Positions 8,188 through 17,490 of a stretch of DNA of 64,000 bases are shown here, one piece after another; positions within the stretch are counted from its first letter, which is position 1, and every line of letters begins with the position of its first letter. A program made the position numbers and the translations under genes. The notes beneath the pieces were generated by a model. The model did no database searches, was not told the DNA's origin, and saw only the letters and a list, made by a program, of their open reading frames with translations. Source of the DNA: Phycisphaerales bacterium (GTDB lineage Bacteria; Planctomycetota; Phycisphaerae; Phycisphaerales; UBA1924); contig JAJDDK010000006.1 in the NCBI GenBank assembly GCA_029260345.1, forward strand, positions 434,001 to 498,000, given 5' to 3'.

Positions 8188-9240
8188 ATGACGTTGGTGG
8201 ATGCGCCACGCGCAGCACTTATTTATGCAGGCATTGACGAAGCGGGCTATGGGCCGCGCATTGGTCCGTTGTCTGTTGGCTTGAGTGTGTTTCGTATCGC
8301 GGCGGAGGCGGCGCCAAAGTGGAATCAAGACGGCGACCCGTGCATTGATGGCCTGCCCTGTCTCTGGAAACTGTTGCGCCGTGTCGTGGGCAAGTCGGAT
8401 GATCGGCGCCGCCAGCGACGGCCAGCCGTGTATGTCGATGATTCAAAGCGGCTCAAAGGCGCCAGCAGTCTGAAGACGCGGCATCCGCTGGATCGGCTTG
8501 AGCAGTCCGTGCTTGCGTTCCTGGCGCTGGGCGGCGTGCGCCCGAAGACGGACGAGGAAGTCTTCACGGCGCTTGGCGCTGATCTTGACCTGGCGCCGTG
8601 GTACGAGGGTGAACCGATCGGTGCGCCGATCACGACGACAGCGGAACATGTCGGCGTGCTGGCGATGGCGCTGGGCGCAGGGATGAAGCGGGCAAACGTC
8701 GAAGCTTTGGCGGTGCGGTGCGAACTGGTCGGTGAAGCGCAGTTCAACGAGATCGTTGCGGACACGGGGTCGAAAGCGGTGGTGAACTTTGGCGCCGCGA
8801 CAACGCAATTGCGCTATGTGTGGCGCGCGTATGGGCATGAACGGCCGATCGTCGCGGTGGACCGGCAAGGCGGGCGTGTGTGTTACGGCCGTCCGCTTTC
8901 CGCGGCATTTCCAGAAGCGAGTGTGCGCGTGCTGGACGAAGTGCGCGAGCGCAGTGTGTATGAAGTGGTGGAGCGAGCGGGGCGACAGGGAACGCCGCGG
9001 CGGATGATCGTGACGTTTGAGATTGAGAGCGACGGTCGACATCTGCCCACGGCGCTGGCGTCGATGACGGCGAAACTGGCGAGAGAAATGGCGATGGCGC
9101 GGCTCAACCGGTACTGGAGTCATCGCATTCCTGAATTGAAACCGACCGCGGGGTACGGCGCCGATGCGAACCGGTGGTTGCGCATTGTGGAGCCGCACTT
9201 GAAGTCGCGGGATCGATCGCAACTGGTGCGCCAGGCATGA
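8188..9240 (+). CDS. Divergent RNase HII-like (RNase H fold) protein
   Basis: 350 residues with the order of motifs of RNase HII, the enzyme that removes ribonucleotides from DNA: GIDEAGYGPRIGPLS near the N terminus (Asp17, Glu18), VDDSKRLKG, an internal VAVDRQGGR that sits where the third acid is expected, and SDGRHLPTALASMTAKLARE matching the fourth acid plus the family's A-A-S-I-x-A-K-x-x-R-D helix, followed by a GYGADANRWL segment like the usual HKGYPT region. It is about 1.6 times the usual length because of added loops. All four acids seem present, so activity is plausible. The stop overlaps the ribD start (ATGA), so the two genes are probably co-translated. The RNase HII link is inferred by eye. 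Confidence 0.7.
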   Translation: MTLVDAPRAALIYAGIDEAGYGPRIGPLSVGLSVFRIAAEAAPKWNQDGDPCIDGLPCLWKLLRRVVGKSDDRRRQRRPAVYVDDSKRLKGASSLKTRHPLDRLEQSVLAFLALGGVRPKTDEEVFTALGADLDLAPWYEGEPIGAPITTTAEHVGVLAMALGAGMKRANVEALAVRCELVGEAQFNEIVADTGSKAVVNFGAATTQLRYVWRAYGHERPIVAVDRQGGRVCYGRPLSAAFPEASVRVLDEVRERSVYEVVERAGRQGTPRRMIVTFEIESDGRHLPTALASMTAKLAREMAMARLNRYWSHRIPELKPTAGYGADANRWLRIVEPHLKSRDRSQLVRQA

Positions 9241-10388
9241 ACGATCGCGCGCAACGACGAATAGATGCACGGATGCTGGACATTGCGGCGCGGCTCGCTT
9301 CGCGGGCACGAGGCGATGTGGAGCCGGATCCGCTTGTCGGCTGTGTTGTGGGTCGTGTGCGCGGCGATGAAGTCGAAATTCTCGGCGCCGGGCATCACCG
9401 GCGATTCGGTGAAGCGCATGCGGAAGTTGAAGCGCTGCGCGATTGTCAGGCGAGGGGCGCTGATGCGACGGGCGCGACGGCGTGGGTGACGCTCGAGCCG
9501 TGCGCCCATTTTGGAAAGACGCCGCCCTGTGTAAATGCGCTGCTGGAGGCTCGCGTTGGTGAAGTGGTGATTGCTCGGCGCGATCCGCATGTGGAAGCGG
9601 CGGGCGGATATGAGAAGTTGACCGCCGCCGGCGTGCGTGTGCGTTTCACGGATGCATCTGCGAACGCGATTCATGTGAGTGACCCGTTTATCCACCGATT
9701 GCAGGAGAAACGGCCGTGGGTGATTGCGAAGTGGGCGCAGTCGATCGATGGGCGCATCGCAACGCGGACGGGTGAGTCCAAGTGGATTTCGAACGACCGG
9801 TCGCGGCTTGACGTCCATCGATTGCGTTCGCGCGTGGATGCGATTCTGACGGGCATCGGGACGGTGCTGAAGGATGATCCGATGCTGACGGCCCGCGATG
9901 TGCGGTGCGTGCGCCGAACGGCGCGGCGGATCGTGGTTGATCCGAGGCTTGAGACTCCGGTCGAGTGCAAGCTCGTGCAGTCGGCTCAGGCGGCGCCTGT
10001 TGAGATTTGGTGTGCGGAAGGCGTTGCGCCGGAGAAGGCTCGACCATTCGAAGAGCGCGGCGTCGATGTGATTGCATCACCGGTGATTGGCGACCGAATT
10101 GATCTGCGCCGATGTCTGGAGCGACTATCCACCGAACGGGAAGCGACGAACGTGCTGGTCGAAGCGGGCGCCGGGCTGCTGGGGGCGCTATTTCAGGCCG
10201 ATTTGATTGACGAAGTGCGCGCGTATGTCGCGCCGATGCTGGTGACGGATCGAGAAGCGATGTCGCCGGGGCAGAGCGCTGTCGTTGATTCGCTTTCGGA
10301 TGTGGCGCGATTTGAACTGGCGGAAACGCGCCGCTTCGGTGACGACGTGCGCTTGCGCTATCGCCGGTTGAGCAATGCGGGCGACTGA
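9237..10388 (+). CDS. ribD: Bifunctional riboflavin biosynthesis deaminase/reductase RibD
   Basis: Riboflavin pathway enzyme: an N-terminal zinc deaminase domain acts on the diaminopyrimidine product of GTP cyclohydrolase II, and a C-terminal NADPH reductase domain reduces the sugar. In the 383-residue product the deaminase motif HAE is at residues 61-63 and the zinc cysteines at 89 and 98 (EPCAHFGKTPPC). The reductase half starts near RPWVIAKWAQSIDGRIA and includes WISNDRSR and LVEAGAGLLGALF. The start at 9237 overlaps the previous stop (ATGA). It converges with the DUF4340 gene and overlaps it by 31 bases. No other riboflavin genes are in view. Confidence 0.95.
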   Translation: MNDRAQRRIDARMLDIAARLASRARGDVEPDPLVGCVVGRVRGDEVEILGAGHHRRFGEAHAEVEALRDCQARGADATGATAWVTLEPCAHFGKTPPCVNALLEARVGEVVIARRDPHVEAAGGYEKLTAAGVRVRFTDASANAIHVSDPFIHRLQEKRPWVIAKWAQSIDGRIATRTGESKWISNDRSRLDVHRLRSRVDAILTGIGTVLKDDPMLTARDVRCVRRTARRIVVDPRLETPVECKLVQSAQAAPVEIWCAEGVAPEKARPFEERGVDVIASPVIGDRIDLRRCLERLSTEREATNVLVEAGAGLLGALFQADLIDEVRAYVAPMLVTDREAMSPGQSAVVDSLSDVARFELAETRRFGDDVRLRYRRLSNAGD

Positions 10389-11710
10389 ACCTCGGTGTAG
10401 AGACGGACGACGCCGTCGGAGGTCATCACCAATTCGGCGCCTGAAGTCTTGAAGACATTTGCCTCTGCGATTGGTGCTCCGTCGAAGCCGAAGCAGGTGA
10501 TGACGGCGTCAGGTGACTCGGCCGGGGAGTTTCCGATTTCAACTTCGGCGGCGAGCTTTTCGGTCAGCAGCTTGATCATCGCATCGATATCTGAGGAATT
10601 GATCTCGAGATCATCCGAGGCTGACCAGCCGTCAATGGTGCGGACGATTCGAACGGATCCGCCACTGTCTCCGCTTTGAGAGAAATCAATTTGAATCGCC
10701 GCGACCTGAGACGCGGCGATGTCCATGGCGCGCCGACTGACGAGATCCGTTGGTGATGTGGCGAGTGCTGTGACGGCGCTGGAATCGACAATCCCCGGCG
10801 TTCGTGCTTCACCGACAAAGATCAATCGCTGTGATCCCGAAAGATTCGCGGCGCCACCGATGAGCACTTCGCGGCGATCCGTTTCCACGCCCGGTTCGCC
10901 ATGTTCATCCACGATGCGCCGGTCACGCTCAACGACGATGAGAATGTCGTTGCTAGTGAGCACGTCGCCGTCATGGCGGGCGGCGCCGGGGTCGTCGATC
11001 CACGATTGCACGGCGAGCGTTGCAAGTTGATTGACAAGCCGGTCGATGGCGGCGCGATCGACGGCGGCGCGGACGGGTTCGCGCAGGCGCCAGTCGCCGC
11101 GCACGCGCGCCAGCGAAACGATGGCGCCGTCCTTGAAGATTTCCAGGCGCGAGGTTTCCGCACCGACACCGGGAAAGACGCGCATTTCGCGCCAGGCGCG
11201 CGGGCCCGGCTCCGTCAGCGCTTCAACCAGAAGCTGGTCCACGAGCACGACATCGCCGTTGTTCCCTTGCGCCAGGCGGCGCCCGCCAACGGCGTCGGGG
11301 CCAAGTCGCAGCGTTTGCGTTGAACCATCAGCAAGCCGAAGCGTGAGCACCACGGCAGGTGAATCAATTTGGCTCGCCTTGGCGACGGCGACGGGTGAAA
11401 GCGCCTGCAAGACCGAAAGGAGCGGCCGCACTTGTCCGCCGGAAACGGGCCAGGTGTCGGGCGCCGCGTCCTCGGCGCGTTCAACGGCCAAGGTCCACGA
11501 TTCACCATCGCGCACGATGCGCTGGCGGCGTTTGTCTTTGATGTCGATCTGCACTTCGCGCACGTCGCTGGGTCGAAAATTCAGAATCGGCCCACTGACT
11601 TCGTGGAATTCGGTGGAGGACGGCGCCGGCGAATTGCCAAGGAGCAGCCATCCTGCCGCACCAAGGAGCAGAGCCACGAACACCGCGATGAGGACGCCGA
11701 TCTTGGACAT
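10358..11710 (-). CDS. DUF4340 domain protein of a Gld-type ABC transporter operon
   Basis: 450 residues: one N-terminal membrane helix (about residues 4-24) followed by an extracytoplasmic region with repeated beta-rich segments such as LRLADGSTQTLRLGP, the pattern of DUF4340. These proteins commonly sit after GldA/GldF/GldG-like ABC genes, as here: it is the last gene of the minus-strand run that starts at 15547. Function unknown; probably a periplasmic partner of the transporter. About 50 bases separate it from the GldG-like gene. Confidence 0.8.
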   Translation of the reverse strand: MSKIGVLIAVFVALLLGAAGWLLLGNSPAPSSTEFHEVSGPILNFRPSDVREVQIDIKDKRRQRIVRDGESWTLAVERAEDAAPDTWPVSGGQVRPLLSVLQALSPVAVAKASQIDSPAVVLTLRLADGSTQTLRLGPDAVGGRRLAQGNNGDVVLVDQLLVEALTEPGPRAWREMRVFPGVGAETSRLEIFKDGAIVSLARVRGDWRLREPVRAAVDRAAIDRLVNQLATLAVQSWIDDPGAARHDGDVLTSNDILIVVERDRRIVDEHGEPGVETDRREVLIGGAANLSGSQRLIFVGEARTPGIVDSSAVTALATSPTDLVSRRAMDIAASQVAAIQIDFSQSGDSGGSVRIVRTIDGWSASDDLEINSSDIDAMIKLLTEKLAAEVEIGNSPAESPDAVITCFGFDGAPIAEANVFKTSGAELVMTSDGVVRLYTEVQSPALLNRR

Positions 11711-11763
11711 GATGGAAGAGTGTACGTGCCGGGGCGCGCCAGGAATTGAATATTGAATGCGAT

Positions 11764-13875
11764 TCAGCGCAACATCGTGAACCGCAGAATGACGCCGAGA
11801 GACAGCACACTGAGCGGCAGGCCGAAGATCAAAGCAAATCGAATGGTGTCGAGCTGCGCATCGCTCATCGGGCCGATGCGCGGGATATCTGCGGTGTGCG
11901 CGCTGGGCGCGACCATTTCATCCTGCCCGGCGAGCCAGTAGATCGAAGCTTCGAGGAACTCGAGATTGCCGGGCGACAGCGAGATCGTTCGTCCTTCGGC
12001 AGTGGTGGTGCGATTGGCTAGGCGATCGAAGAACCATGCGGGTGAGGCGATCGCGACGAGGCGCTGACGGTTGTCGGAAGGGGGAACGATGCGCTCCGCC
12101 GCGGCGCCGACGATCCACGGGCCTTGCACAACGTCATACGACTCATTCGGTGTGGGGGGCGCCGGTGACGACCACGGACGATCGTCCGGCGCATTGGCGA
12201 AGGATCGCCATTCGGCTTCCGCCCAGATATCGGGTGAATCGTTGACCATGAGAATCGGAGTGGCGATTGAATCTTCAGCGAGCTCGATTGGTGTCAGCCA
12301 AGTCAGCGTGGTGGGCAAGCCGCTCATCATCTCGGCCAGTGCGTGTTCTGACGCGGCTTCACGCAGAATGAACGACAGATCAAAGGCGGCGCCGGTCGCG
12401 GTGCGCACCTGTTGAACCAGCAGGGCGCCGGTGTTCACGTCGATGCCGAACTCTTGCAAAGCGAGCGCCACTGGGTCAGTGCCGCCGGATGCGGGGCGCG
12501 TGGAAGGCGCGAGACTCACGAGGATTGACTCGCCGCCATCAATGAGCGATTCGAGCGCGCGGGCGTAAGCATCAAAACGTCCGGCGGCTTCGGCGCTCGT
12601 TCCTTCGGTGCCAAACGCGAGCCAGACGACGGGGCGCGCTCCATCCGGGTTAATGTTGACCAGCGAAGGGCGCGAAGCGCTGAGCGACACGGGCCATTCG
12701 GCGAGGCGCATGCCGCGCAGGCTGAGACGGTCGAGCATGGCGCCAATCGCCTGTCGCGCCTGCGGCGATGACGCTTCACCTGACTCGGTGAGCAGTCGTC
12801 CAGGCAGCATGTGTACGAGCACGACGACAGGCGTTGTTGGGCGCGTCAGAGAGGCAATGGCGGTCCCGAGGAGTTCTTCACCAATAAAGCGAAGATCCGT
12901 GACCGTGCCGCCGCTTTCGTTGAGGCGCTCCGTGGTTGGAAAGAGTGAGGCGAACGGGATGGCTGTGGATCGACCTTCCGAAAGGATCAACACCGCGTCG
13001 GCTGATTGAAGAATGCGCAGCACCACATCCGCTTCGGAGGAGCCGAGGCGATCCAACGCATCAGCTTGTCGGGCGGCAAGGTCACGACCGGTCTCCGCCG
13101 CACGCTGTGCCTGTCGCCAGCCATCGGCGACGACGGAGCCGGGTTCCGCACTTTGGGCGGCGGCGCTGAGTTCGCAGACAAAACCTGAAAGTTGTTCACG
13201 CTGCAACGAAAGCGCCGCGGCGAGCGCTGTGCGGGCGGATTCGATGCCGCCGGTGTTTGATTCAATCGCTGACTGGGTCTGTTCGGCAATTGGCGCCAGC
13301 GATCGCGCTTGCAGCCGCGCCACGGCGGCAACGTTTTCCACTTCGGCGGCGAGTGGGTCGCCGGCGTCGACAAGGGGTTGCTTGAGCGAAAGCAGCGCAT
13401 CGGAAAGCGAATCCAGTTGTGCGACGAGCCGCGTGGCCGCTTCGGCCGCTTCGCTGGTGACTCGTCGACGATTCTCAAGATCTTTCTCGTACAGCCCGCG
13501 CACGCGGCCCTGCAGCGCTTCGAATTGTTGTCGTCCCGCATCGGTGACCGGGTTGATGCGTGTCACGTCAACGAGTTCGGTTGATTGATCGAAGGCGTCC
13601 AGCACGTCGCTGACGCGCTGCCGCGCTCGGGGGTCGATCATGCGATCGTCGGCGACGAGGACAATTTCGACGGAGCGGTCGAGTTGATCAAGCAGTGACT
13701 GCGTGCGCGATGCGAGGGAATGTTCGCGCGTCGCGGTGACGTCAAACCGAGTGGAGTATTTGTCTGCAATTGCGGCGGCGAGGGCGCATGAAGCGCTCGC
13801 CGCGATGACGAGGATCAAGCTCCAGGCGCCGAATCGGAATCGTCGAGTTTGTTTGGATGAGGCGCCGCCGGACAT
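11764..13875 (-). CDS. GldG-like ABC transporter auxiliary protein
   Basis: 703 residues from ATG at 13875, which overlaps the permease stop as TAATG and has GGAGGTGGAG just upstream (a GTG nine bases earlier is also in frame). An N-terminal membrane helix is followed by DKYSTRFDVTATREHSLASRTQSLLDQLD, the typical start of the GldG/ABC-associated family, then an alanine-rich helical stretch (about residues 110-270) that looks like coiled coil, and a C-terminal membrane helix (ALIFGLPLSVLSLGVIL). Family members work with GldF/GldA ABC components in several phyla; in gliding Bacteroidetes they support motility, but elsewhere the role is unclear. Substrate unknown. Confidence 0.8.
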   Translation of the reverse strand: MSGGASSKQTRRFRFGAWSLILVIAASASCALAAAIADKYSTRFDVTATREHSLASRTQSLLDQLDRSVEIVLVADDRMIDPRARQRVSDVLDAFDQSTELVDVTRINPVTDAGRQQFEALQGRVRGLYEKDLENRRRVTSEAAEAATRLVAQLDSLSDALLSLKQPLVDAGDPLAAEVENVAAVARLQARSLAPIAEQTQSAIESNTGGIESARTALAAALSLQREQLSGFVCELSAAAQSAEPGSVVADGWRQAQRAAETGRDLAARQADALDRLGSSEADVVLRILQSADAVLILSEGRSTAIPFASLFPTTERLNESGGTVTDLRFIGEELLGTAIASLTRPTTPVVVLVHMLPGRLLTESGEASSPQARQAIGAMLDRLSLRGMRLAEWPVSLSASRPSLVNINPDGARPVVWLAFGTEGTSAEAAGRFDAYARALESLIDGGESILVSLAPSTRPASGGTDPVALALQEFGIDVNTGALLVQQVRTATGAAFDLSFILREAASEHALAEMMSGLPTTLTWLTPIELAEDSIATPILMVNDSPDIWAEAEWRSFANAPDDRPWSSPAPPTPNESYDVVQGPWIVGAAAERIVPPSDNRQRLVAIASPAWFFDRLANRTTTAEGRTISLSPGNLEFLEASIYWLAGQDEMVAPSAHTADIPRIGPMSDAQLDTIRFALIFGLPLSVLSLGVILRFTMLR

Positions 13876-14594
13876 TATCTCCACCTCCGTGATTGCAGCG
13901 CGATGACCGAAAGCACAACGAGCCAGATGCTGACGCAGGCAAAGAATGCGACGTCTCCGGTGCTGATGACGCCGCGCGCAAAGCCTGAGAGTCGCTGGTC
14001 GATGGAGATGGCAAAGAGGGCGCTGCTCAGAGGTTCGGGCGCGCGCTGGGCGATGGCTTCGGTGGTGGTGAGCCGCACGAGGAGGAGCGTGAACAGCGTG
14101 CCGAGGAAGGCGAGCGTCTGGCTTGCGGTCAGCGCTGAGAAAAGGGCGCCGATCGAAAGGTAGAGCATCCCCGCCAGTGCGAGTCCGAGGTAGCCCGCAA
14201 GGACTGGGCCGAAGTCCGGATTGGCGAGCGCTTCGAGTGTTGCGGGATACGCCAATGTCGGCAGCAACATGATCGCGAGGAACGCGACGGCGGCGCCGTA
14301 CTTGCCAATCATGATGAGCCAGTCGGAAACGGGCGCCGTCATGAGAGATTCGATGGTTCCAGTGCGAATCTCATCGGAGATGAGGCGCATGGAAACAGCC
14401 GGAGCGATGAACATGAGCAGCCAGCCGGACAATCCAAAGAACGGGCGCAGCGAAGCGGGCTCCGCCGGCGCCAGCACGAGAAATGCGAACACCACGCTGG
14501 AGAGCGCGAGGTAGAGCGCGATGACAACCCATCCGACGGGGGTGCGGAAATAGGCGGCAAGCTCACGCCGCGATATGGCGAGGAGCTGTGTCAT
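13875..14594 (-). CDS. ABC transporter permease (GldF/ABC-2 type)
   Basis: 239-residue membrane protein with about six hydrophobic helices. The N-terminal LLAISRRELAAYFRTPVGWV and the SMRLISDEIRTGTIESLMTAPVSDW segment are characteristic of ABC-2/GldF permeases. It overlaps the ATPase gene by 4 bases (ATGA) and the GldG-like gene by TAATG, so the three are almost certainly one translationally coupled unit. Confidence 0.9.
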   Translation of the reverse strand: MTQLLAISRRELAAYFRTPVGWVVIALYLALSSVVFAFLVLAPAEPASLRPFFGLSGWLLMFIAPAVSMRLISDEIRTGTIESLMTAPVSDWLIMIGKYGAAVAFLAIMLLPTLAYPATLEALANPDFGPVLAGYLGLALAGMLYLSIGALFSALTASQTLAFLGTLFTLLLVRLTTTEAIAQRAPEPLSSALFAISIDQRLSGFARGVISTGDVAFFACVSIWLVVLSVIALQSRRWR

Positions 14595-15547
14595 GCTTGG
14601 TCCTCGATGTCGGCACGGGCGATCAATTCAAGGAAGGCGCTTTCGAGGGATGGCGCTTCCTGACGGAGTTCACGCACGACGACGTCGTGTTGAAGGACAA
14701 CTTTTCCGACCCGCTCGGCAATGGGGGGCGCATCGACATCGGGTGTGAGGACAAAGCGGCGCCAGTCGGCGAGCGATTCGAGGTCGACATTGCTTACGCC
14801 GGGCAAGGCGCGAAGGGCGTCGCCGAAGGCGCTCGCGGCGGTTTGATCATCAATCTTCGCTTCGAGGATGCAGCGTGGGCAGGCGCCGCCCCCGAAGGTT
14901 TCGATGGTGGAATTCGCCCGGATCGCGCCACGCGCGATCACGATGATGCGATCGCAGGTTTTTTCGACTTCAGAAAGGATGTGCGAGCTGACGATGACGG
15001 CGCGATCCTGCGCCAGTTCGCGCATCAGTCGGCGCATCTCGGTGATCTGAGTCGGATCGAGGCCGTTGGTCGGTTCATCGAGAATGAGGGCCGGGGGATC
15101 GTGAAGGATCGCCGCGGCGAGGCCGACGCGCTGCCGGTACCCCTTGGAAAGGTGGCCGACGCGCCGGCGGCGCATTTCGGTGAGCCAGCATTGTTCAATG
15201 GCCCGGTCCACCGCGGCTCGGCGTTCACGTCGCGGGATGCGAAAAAGCCTCGCTCGGTGTTGCAAGAGGCCTTGCACCGTCATCTCGGGGTAGAGCGGGG
15301 TTGATTCCGGCAAATAGCCAATACAGGCGCGGGCGGCGAGGGAATCATTGAGGATGTCCTTGCCGTCGATCCGGACGTGCCCCGCGTCGGGCGGCAGGAA
15401 GCCGGTAATCATTCGGATCGTGGTCGTCTTGCCGGCGCCATTTGGGCCGAGCAAACCCACGGCTTCGCCCCGGTCAACCCGGAATGTGGCGCCGCGGACG
15501 GCCCAGAAGGCGCCGAATCGCTTCTCGATGTGCTCGACCTCGATCAC
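14591..15547 (-). CDS. ABC transporter ATP-binding protein (GldA-like)
   Basis: 318-residue ABC ATPase that powers the permease encoded next to it. Walker A is GPNGAGKTT, the signature is LSKGYRQRVGLA, Walker B is ALILDEPTNGLD, and the switch histidine is in VSSHILSEVE. A C-terminal extension of about 90 residues follows; it contains CPRC, a CxxC pair that is not usual for these ATPases. First gene of the minus-strand operon 15547-10358. Confidence 0.93.
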   Translation of the reverse strand: MIEVEHIEKRFGAFWAVRGATFRVDRGEAVGLLGPNGAGKTTTIRMITGFLPPDAGHVRIDGKDILNDSLAARACIGYLPESTPLYPEMTVQGLLQHRARLFRIPRRERRAAVDRAIEQCWLTEMRRRRVGHLSKGYRQRVGLAAAILHDPPALILDEPTNGLDPTQITEMRRLMRELAQDRAVIVSSHILSEVEKTCDRIIVIARGAIRANSTIETFGGGACPRCILEAKIDDQTAASAFGDALRALPGVSNVDLESLADWRRFVLTPDVDAPPIAERVGKVVLQHDVVVRELRQEAPSLESAFLELIARADIEDQA

Positions 15548-15726
15548 CGGGAACTGAGCCTGCTTTCAAAGGTGTGTGGAACGGAAGGGGGCGTTCTGCC
15601 GAAGACTTAATCGGTCGAACAATGTTTGATAGTTCATCTGGAGCCAGAGTCGGCTGCGGATTACAGTTGGGTGGACACGTCGAGGATCGTGGGGCCGGTT
15701 GCGACAGCAGAGGACCCGTTGGTCGG

Positions 15727-17472
15727 ATGAGCGCCGGGAGAAAGAAACTGTTCTTGGTTGAGGGAGGCCCGACGCCCACGCAGGATGTCGTTGATTCTCT
15801 GCGCCAACTGTACGACGTTGAAGTCGTTCCGCTTGCCCAGGCAGCGGCGGCGTTCCATCAGCCAGATGCTCAGGCCGTCCTCGCCGAGGGGATCACCTCT
15901 GAAGCCGCGGGCCGACTTTTTGCCCCTCAGGCCCAGCGCGTCATTGAGGCGATTGGCGAAGGAATCTGCATTTACAGGCCCGGAGAGGGCGTGACGTGGG
16001 CAAATCAGCGATTTGCCTCGCTGGATGAACAGACGCGCCGCCGCGCTGCTGAGGCGTGCGAGCAGGGCGCCCAGCGGCTTCAGAATTCGAAACCGGCCAA
16101 AGGGAAAGGCAAGAATTCTGGCGCTGTCACGTCGGATCATGGCGTTCGATTCATGATCGAGGATCGAGAGAGCGAGCGGTTCTTCGAAGTGCTCGTCTCC
16201 CCAATCGAGAACGTGGGCAATGAGCCTGCCCTCGTGGTCGGCGTGCTCTGGGATGTCACCGAAACGACTCGCAATGAACTGAAGCTTGACGCGATCGACC
16301 GGGCCGGCGCCGAACTGGTCCGTCTCGATGCGGATGTGGTGCGGCGGCTCAATTCCGCCGAGCGCCTCGGCCTTCTCGAAGAAAAGATCGTCCGATATGC
16401 GCACGAGCGGCTCGAATTCGATCATTTCACGATCCATCTGCTGAACAAAGAATCGCGCCGGCTCGAGCTGGTGATGTCCGAAGGCTTGCCGCCCGAGGTG
16501 CAGGAAGTTGACCTCTACGCCAAGCGCGAGGGCAATGGCATCGTCGGCTTTGTCGCGGCGACCGGGCGGAGCTACCTCTGCCAGCGCACGGCGACGGACG
16601 AGAAATACATCCAGGGTCTGGTCGCGGCTCGGTCATCGTTGAGCGTGCCGCTCCTCATGCATGACGAAGTGATCGGTGTGTTCAACGTCGAGAGCGACCG
16701 GGTCAACGCTTTTACCGAAGCGGACCGGCAGTTTGCGGAAATGTTCGCGCGCTATGTGGCGCTGGCGTTCCACATTCTCGATCTGCTGGTCGTGGAGCGC
16801 TACACCACGGGCGAGTCGGTCAGTTCCACTATGGAAGGCGAGATCTCCGAACCGCTGGAAGATCTTCAGCACGAAGCCGAATGGCTGCAAGAACTCGCCG
16901 CCCGCGATCCCGGTGCGGCGGAGCACGCCGAACGAATTCTTCGCGACATTGAGTCCATTCGCAGCCGTGTCTCAGACGTGCGCCGCGGGCCGCGCTCAAT
17001 TCTTGGTGTTGAAGCAGCGCTCAAGGAGCCGTCGATTGATCCGCTGCTCCATAACCGGCGCATCCTCGTGGTTGATGATGAGCCGGGCATCCGCGAAACG
17101 ATCGGCGACATTCTCCATCGGCGCGGCGCGACCGTGCAGATCTTCGAGAATGGCGATGATGCGATTCGCGGCATTGAAGAAGCGTTTGCCAAGGGCGGCG
17201 CGAGCTTTGACCTGATCATTTCCGACATCAAAATGCCGGACCGAACCGGGTACGAGATTTTCTCCGCCGCCAAACGGGTGAAACCCGACCTCAGCGTGAT
17301 CCTGATGACCGGCTTCGGCTATGACCCGCATCACTCGATTGTGCGCGCCAGCCAGGACGGACTGCAAAGTGTCTTGTTCAAGCCGTTCCGGGCGCAGCGA
17401 CTCCTTGACGAGGTGCGGCGAGCATTTCAGAAAGATGACCCTGCTGAGCCCAAAGTCGATGGCGCTTCGTAG
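15727..17472 (+). CDS. PAS-GAF-receiver signalling protein
   Basis: 581 residues from ATG 15727; an in-frame ATG at 15621 would add 35 residues of low protein character. Domains in order: an N-terminal stretch resembling a degenerate receiver (KLFLVEGGPTPTQDVVDSL), a PAS-like domain (VIEAIGEGICIYRPGEG... VGVLWDVTETTRNE), a GAF domain (about residues 210-360, EFDHFTIHLLN to FARYVALAFHIL), a helical linker, and from residue 443 a complete CheY-like receiver (RRILVVDDEPG, phospho-acceptor Asp in IISDIKMPD, Lys in VLFKPF). No kinase or DNA-binding output is present, so it probably works through partner proteins. It is divergent from the ABC operon. Confidence 0.85.
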   Translation: MSAGRKKLFLVEGGPTPTQDVVDSLRQLYDVEVVPLAQAAAAFHQPDAQAVLAEGITSEAAGRLFAPQAQRVIEAIGEGICIYRPGEGVTWANQRFASLDEQTRRRAAEACEQGAQRLQNSKPAKGKGKNSGAVTSDHGVRFMIEDRESERFFEVLVSPIENVGNEPALVVGVLWDVTETTRNELKLDAIDRAGAELVRLDADVVRRLNSAERLGLLEEKIVRYAHERLEFDHFTIHLLNKESRRLELVMSEGLPPEVQEVDLYAKREGNGIVGFVAATGRSYLCQRTATDEKYIQGLVAARSSLSVPLLMHDEVIGVFNVESDRVNAFTEADRQFAEMFARYVALAFHILDLLVVERYTTGESVSSTMEGEISEPLEDLQHEAEWLQELAARDPGAAEHAERILRDIESIRSRVSDVRRGPRSILGVEAALKEPSIDPLLHNRRILVVDDEPGIRETIGDILHRRGATVQIFENGDDAIRGIEEAFAKGGASFDLIISDIKMPDRTGYEIFSAAKRVKPDLSVILMTGFGYDPHHSIVRASQDGLQSVLFKPFRAQRLLDEVRRAFQKDDPAEPKVDGAS

Positions 17473-17490
17473 CTTCGTCAAAATGACAAC

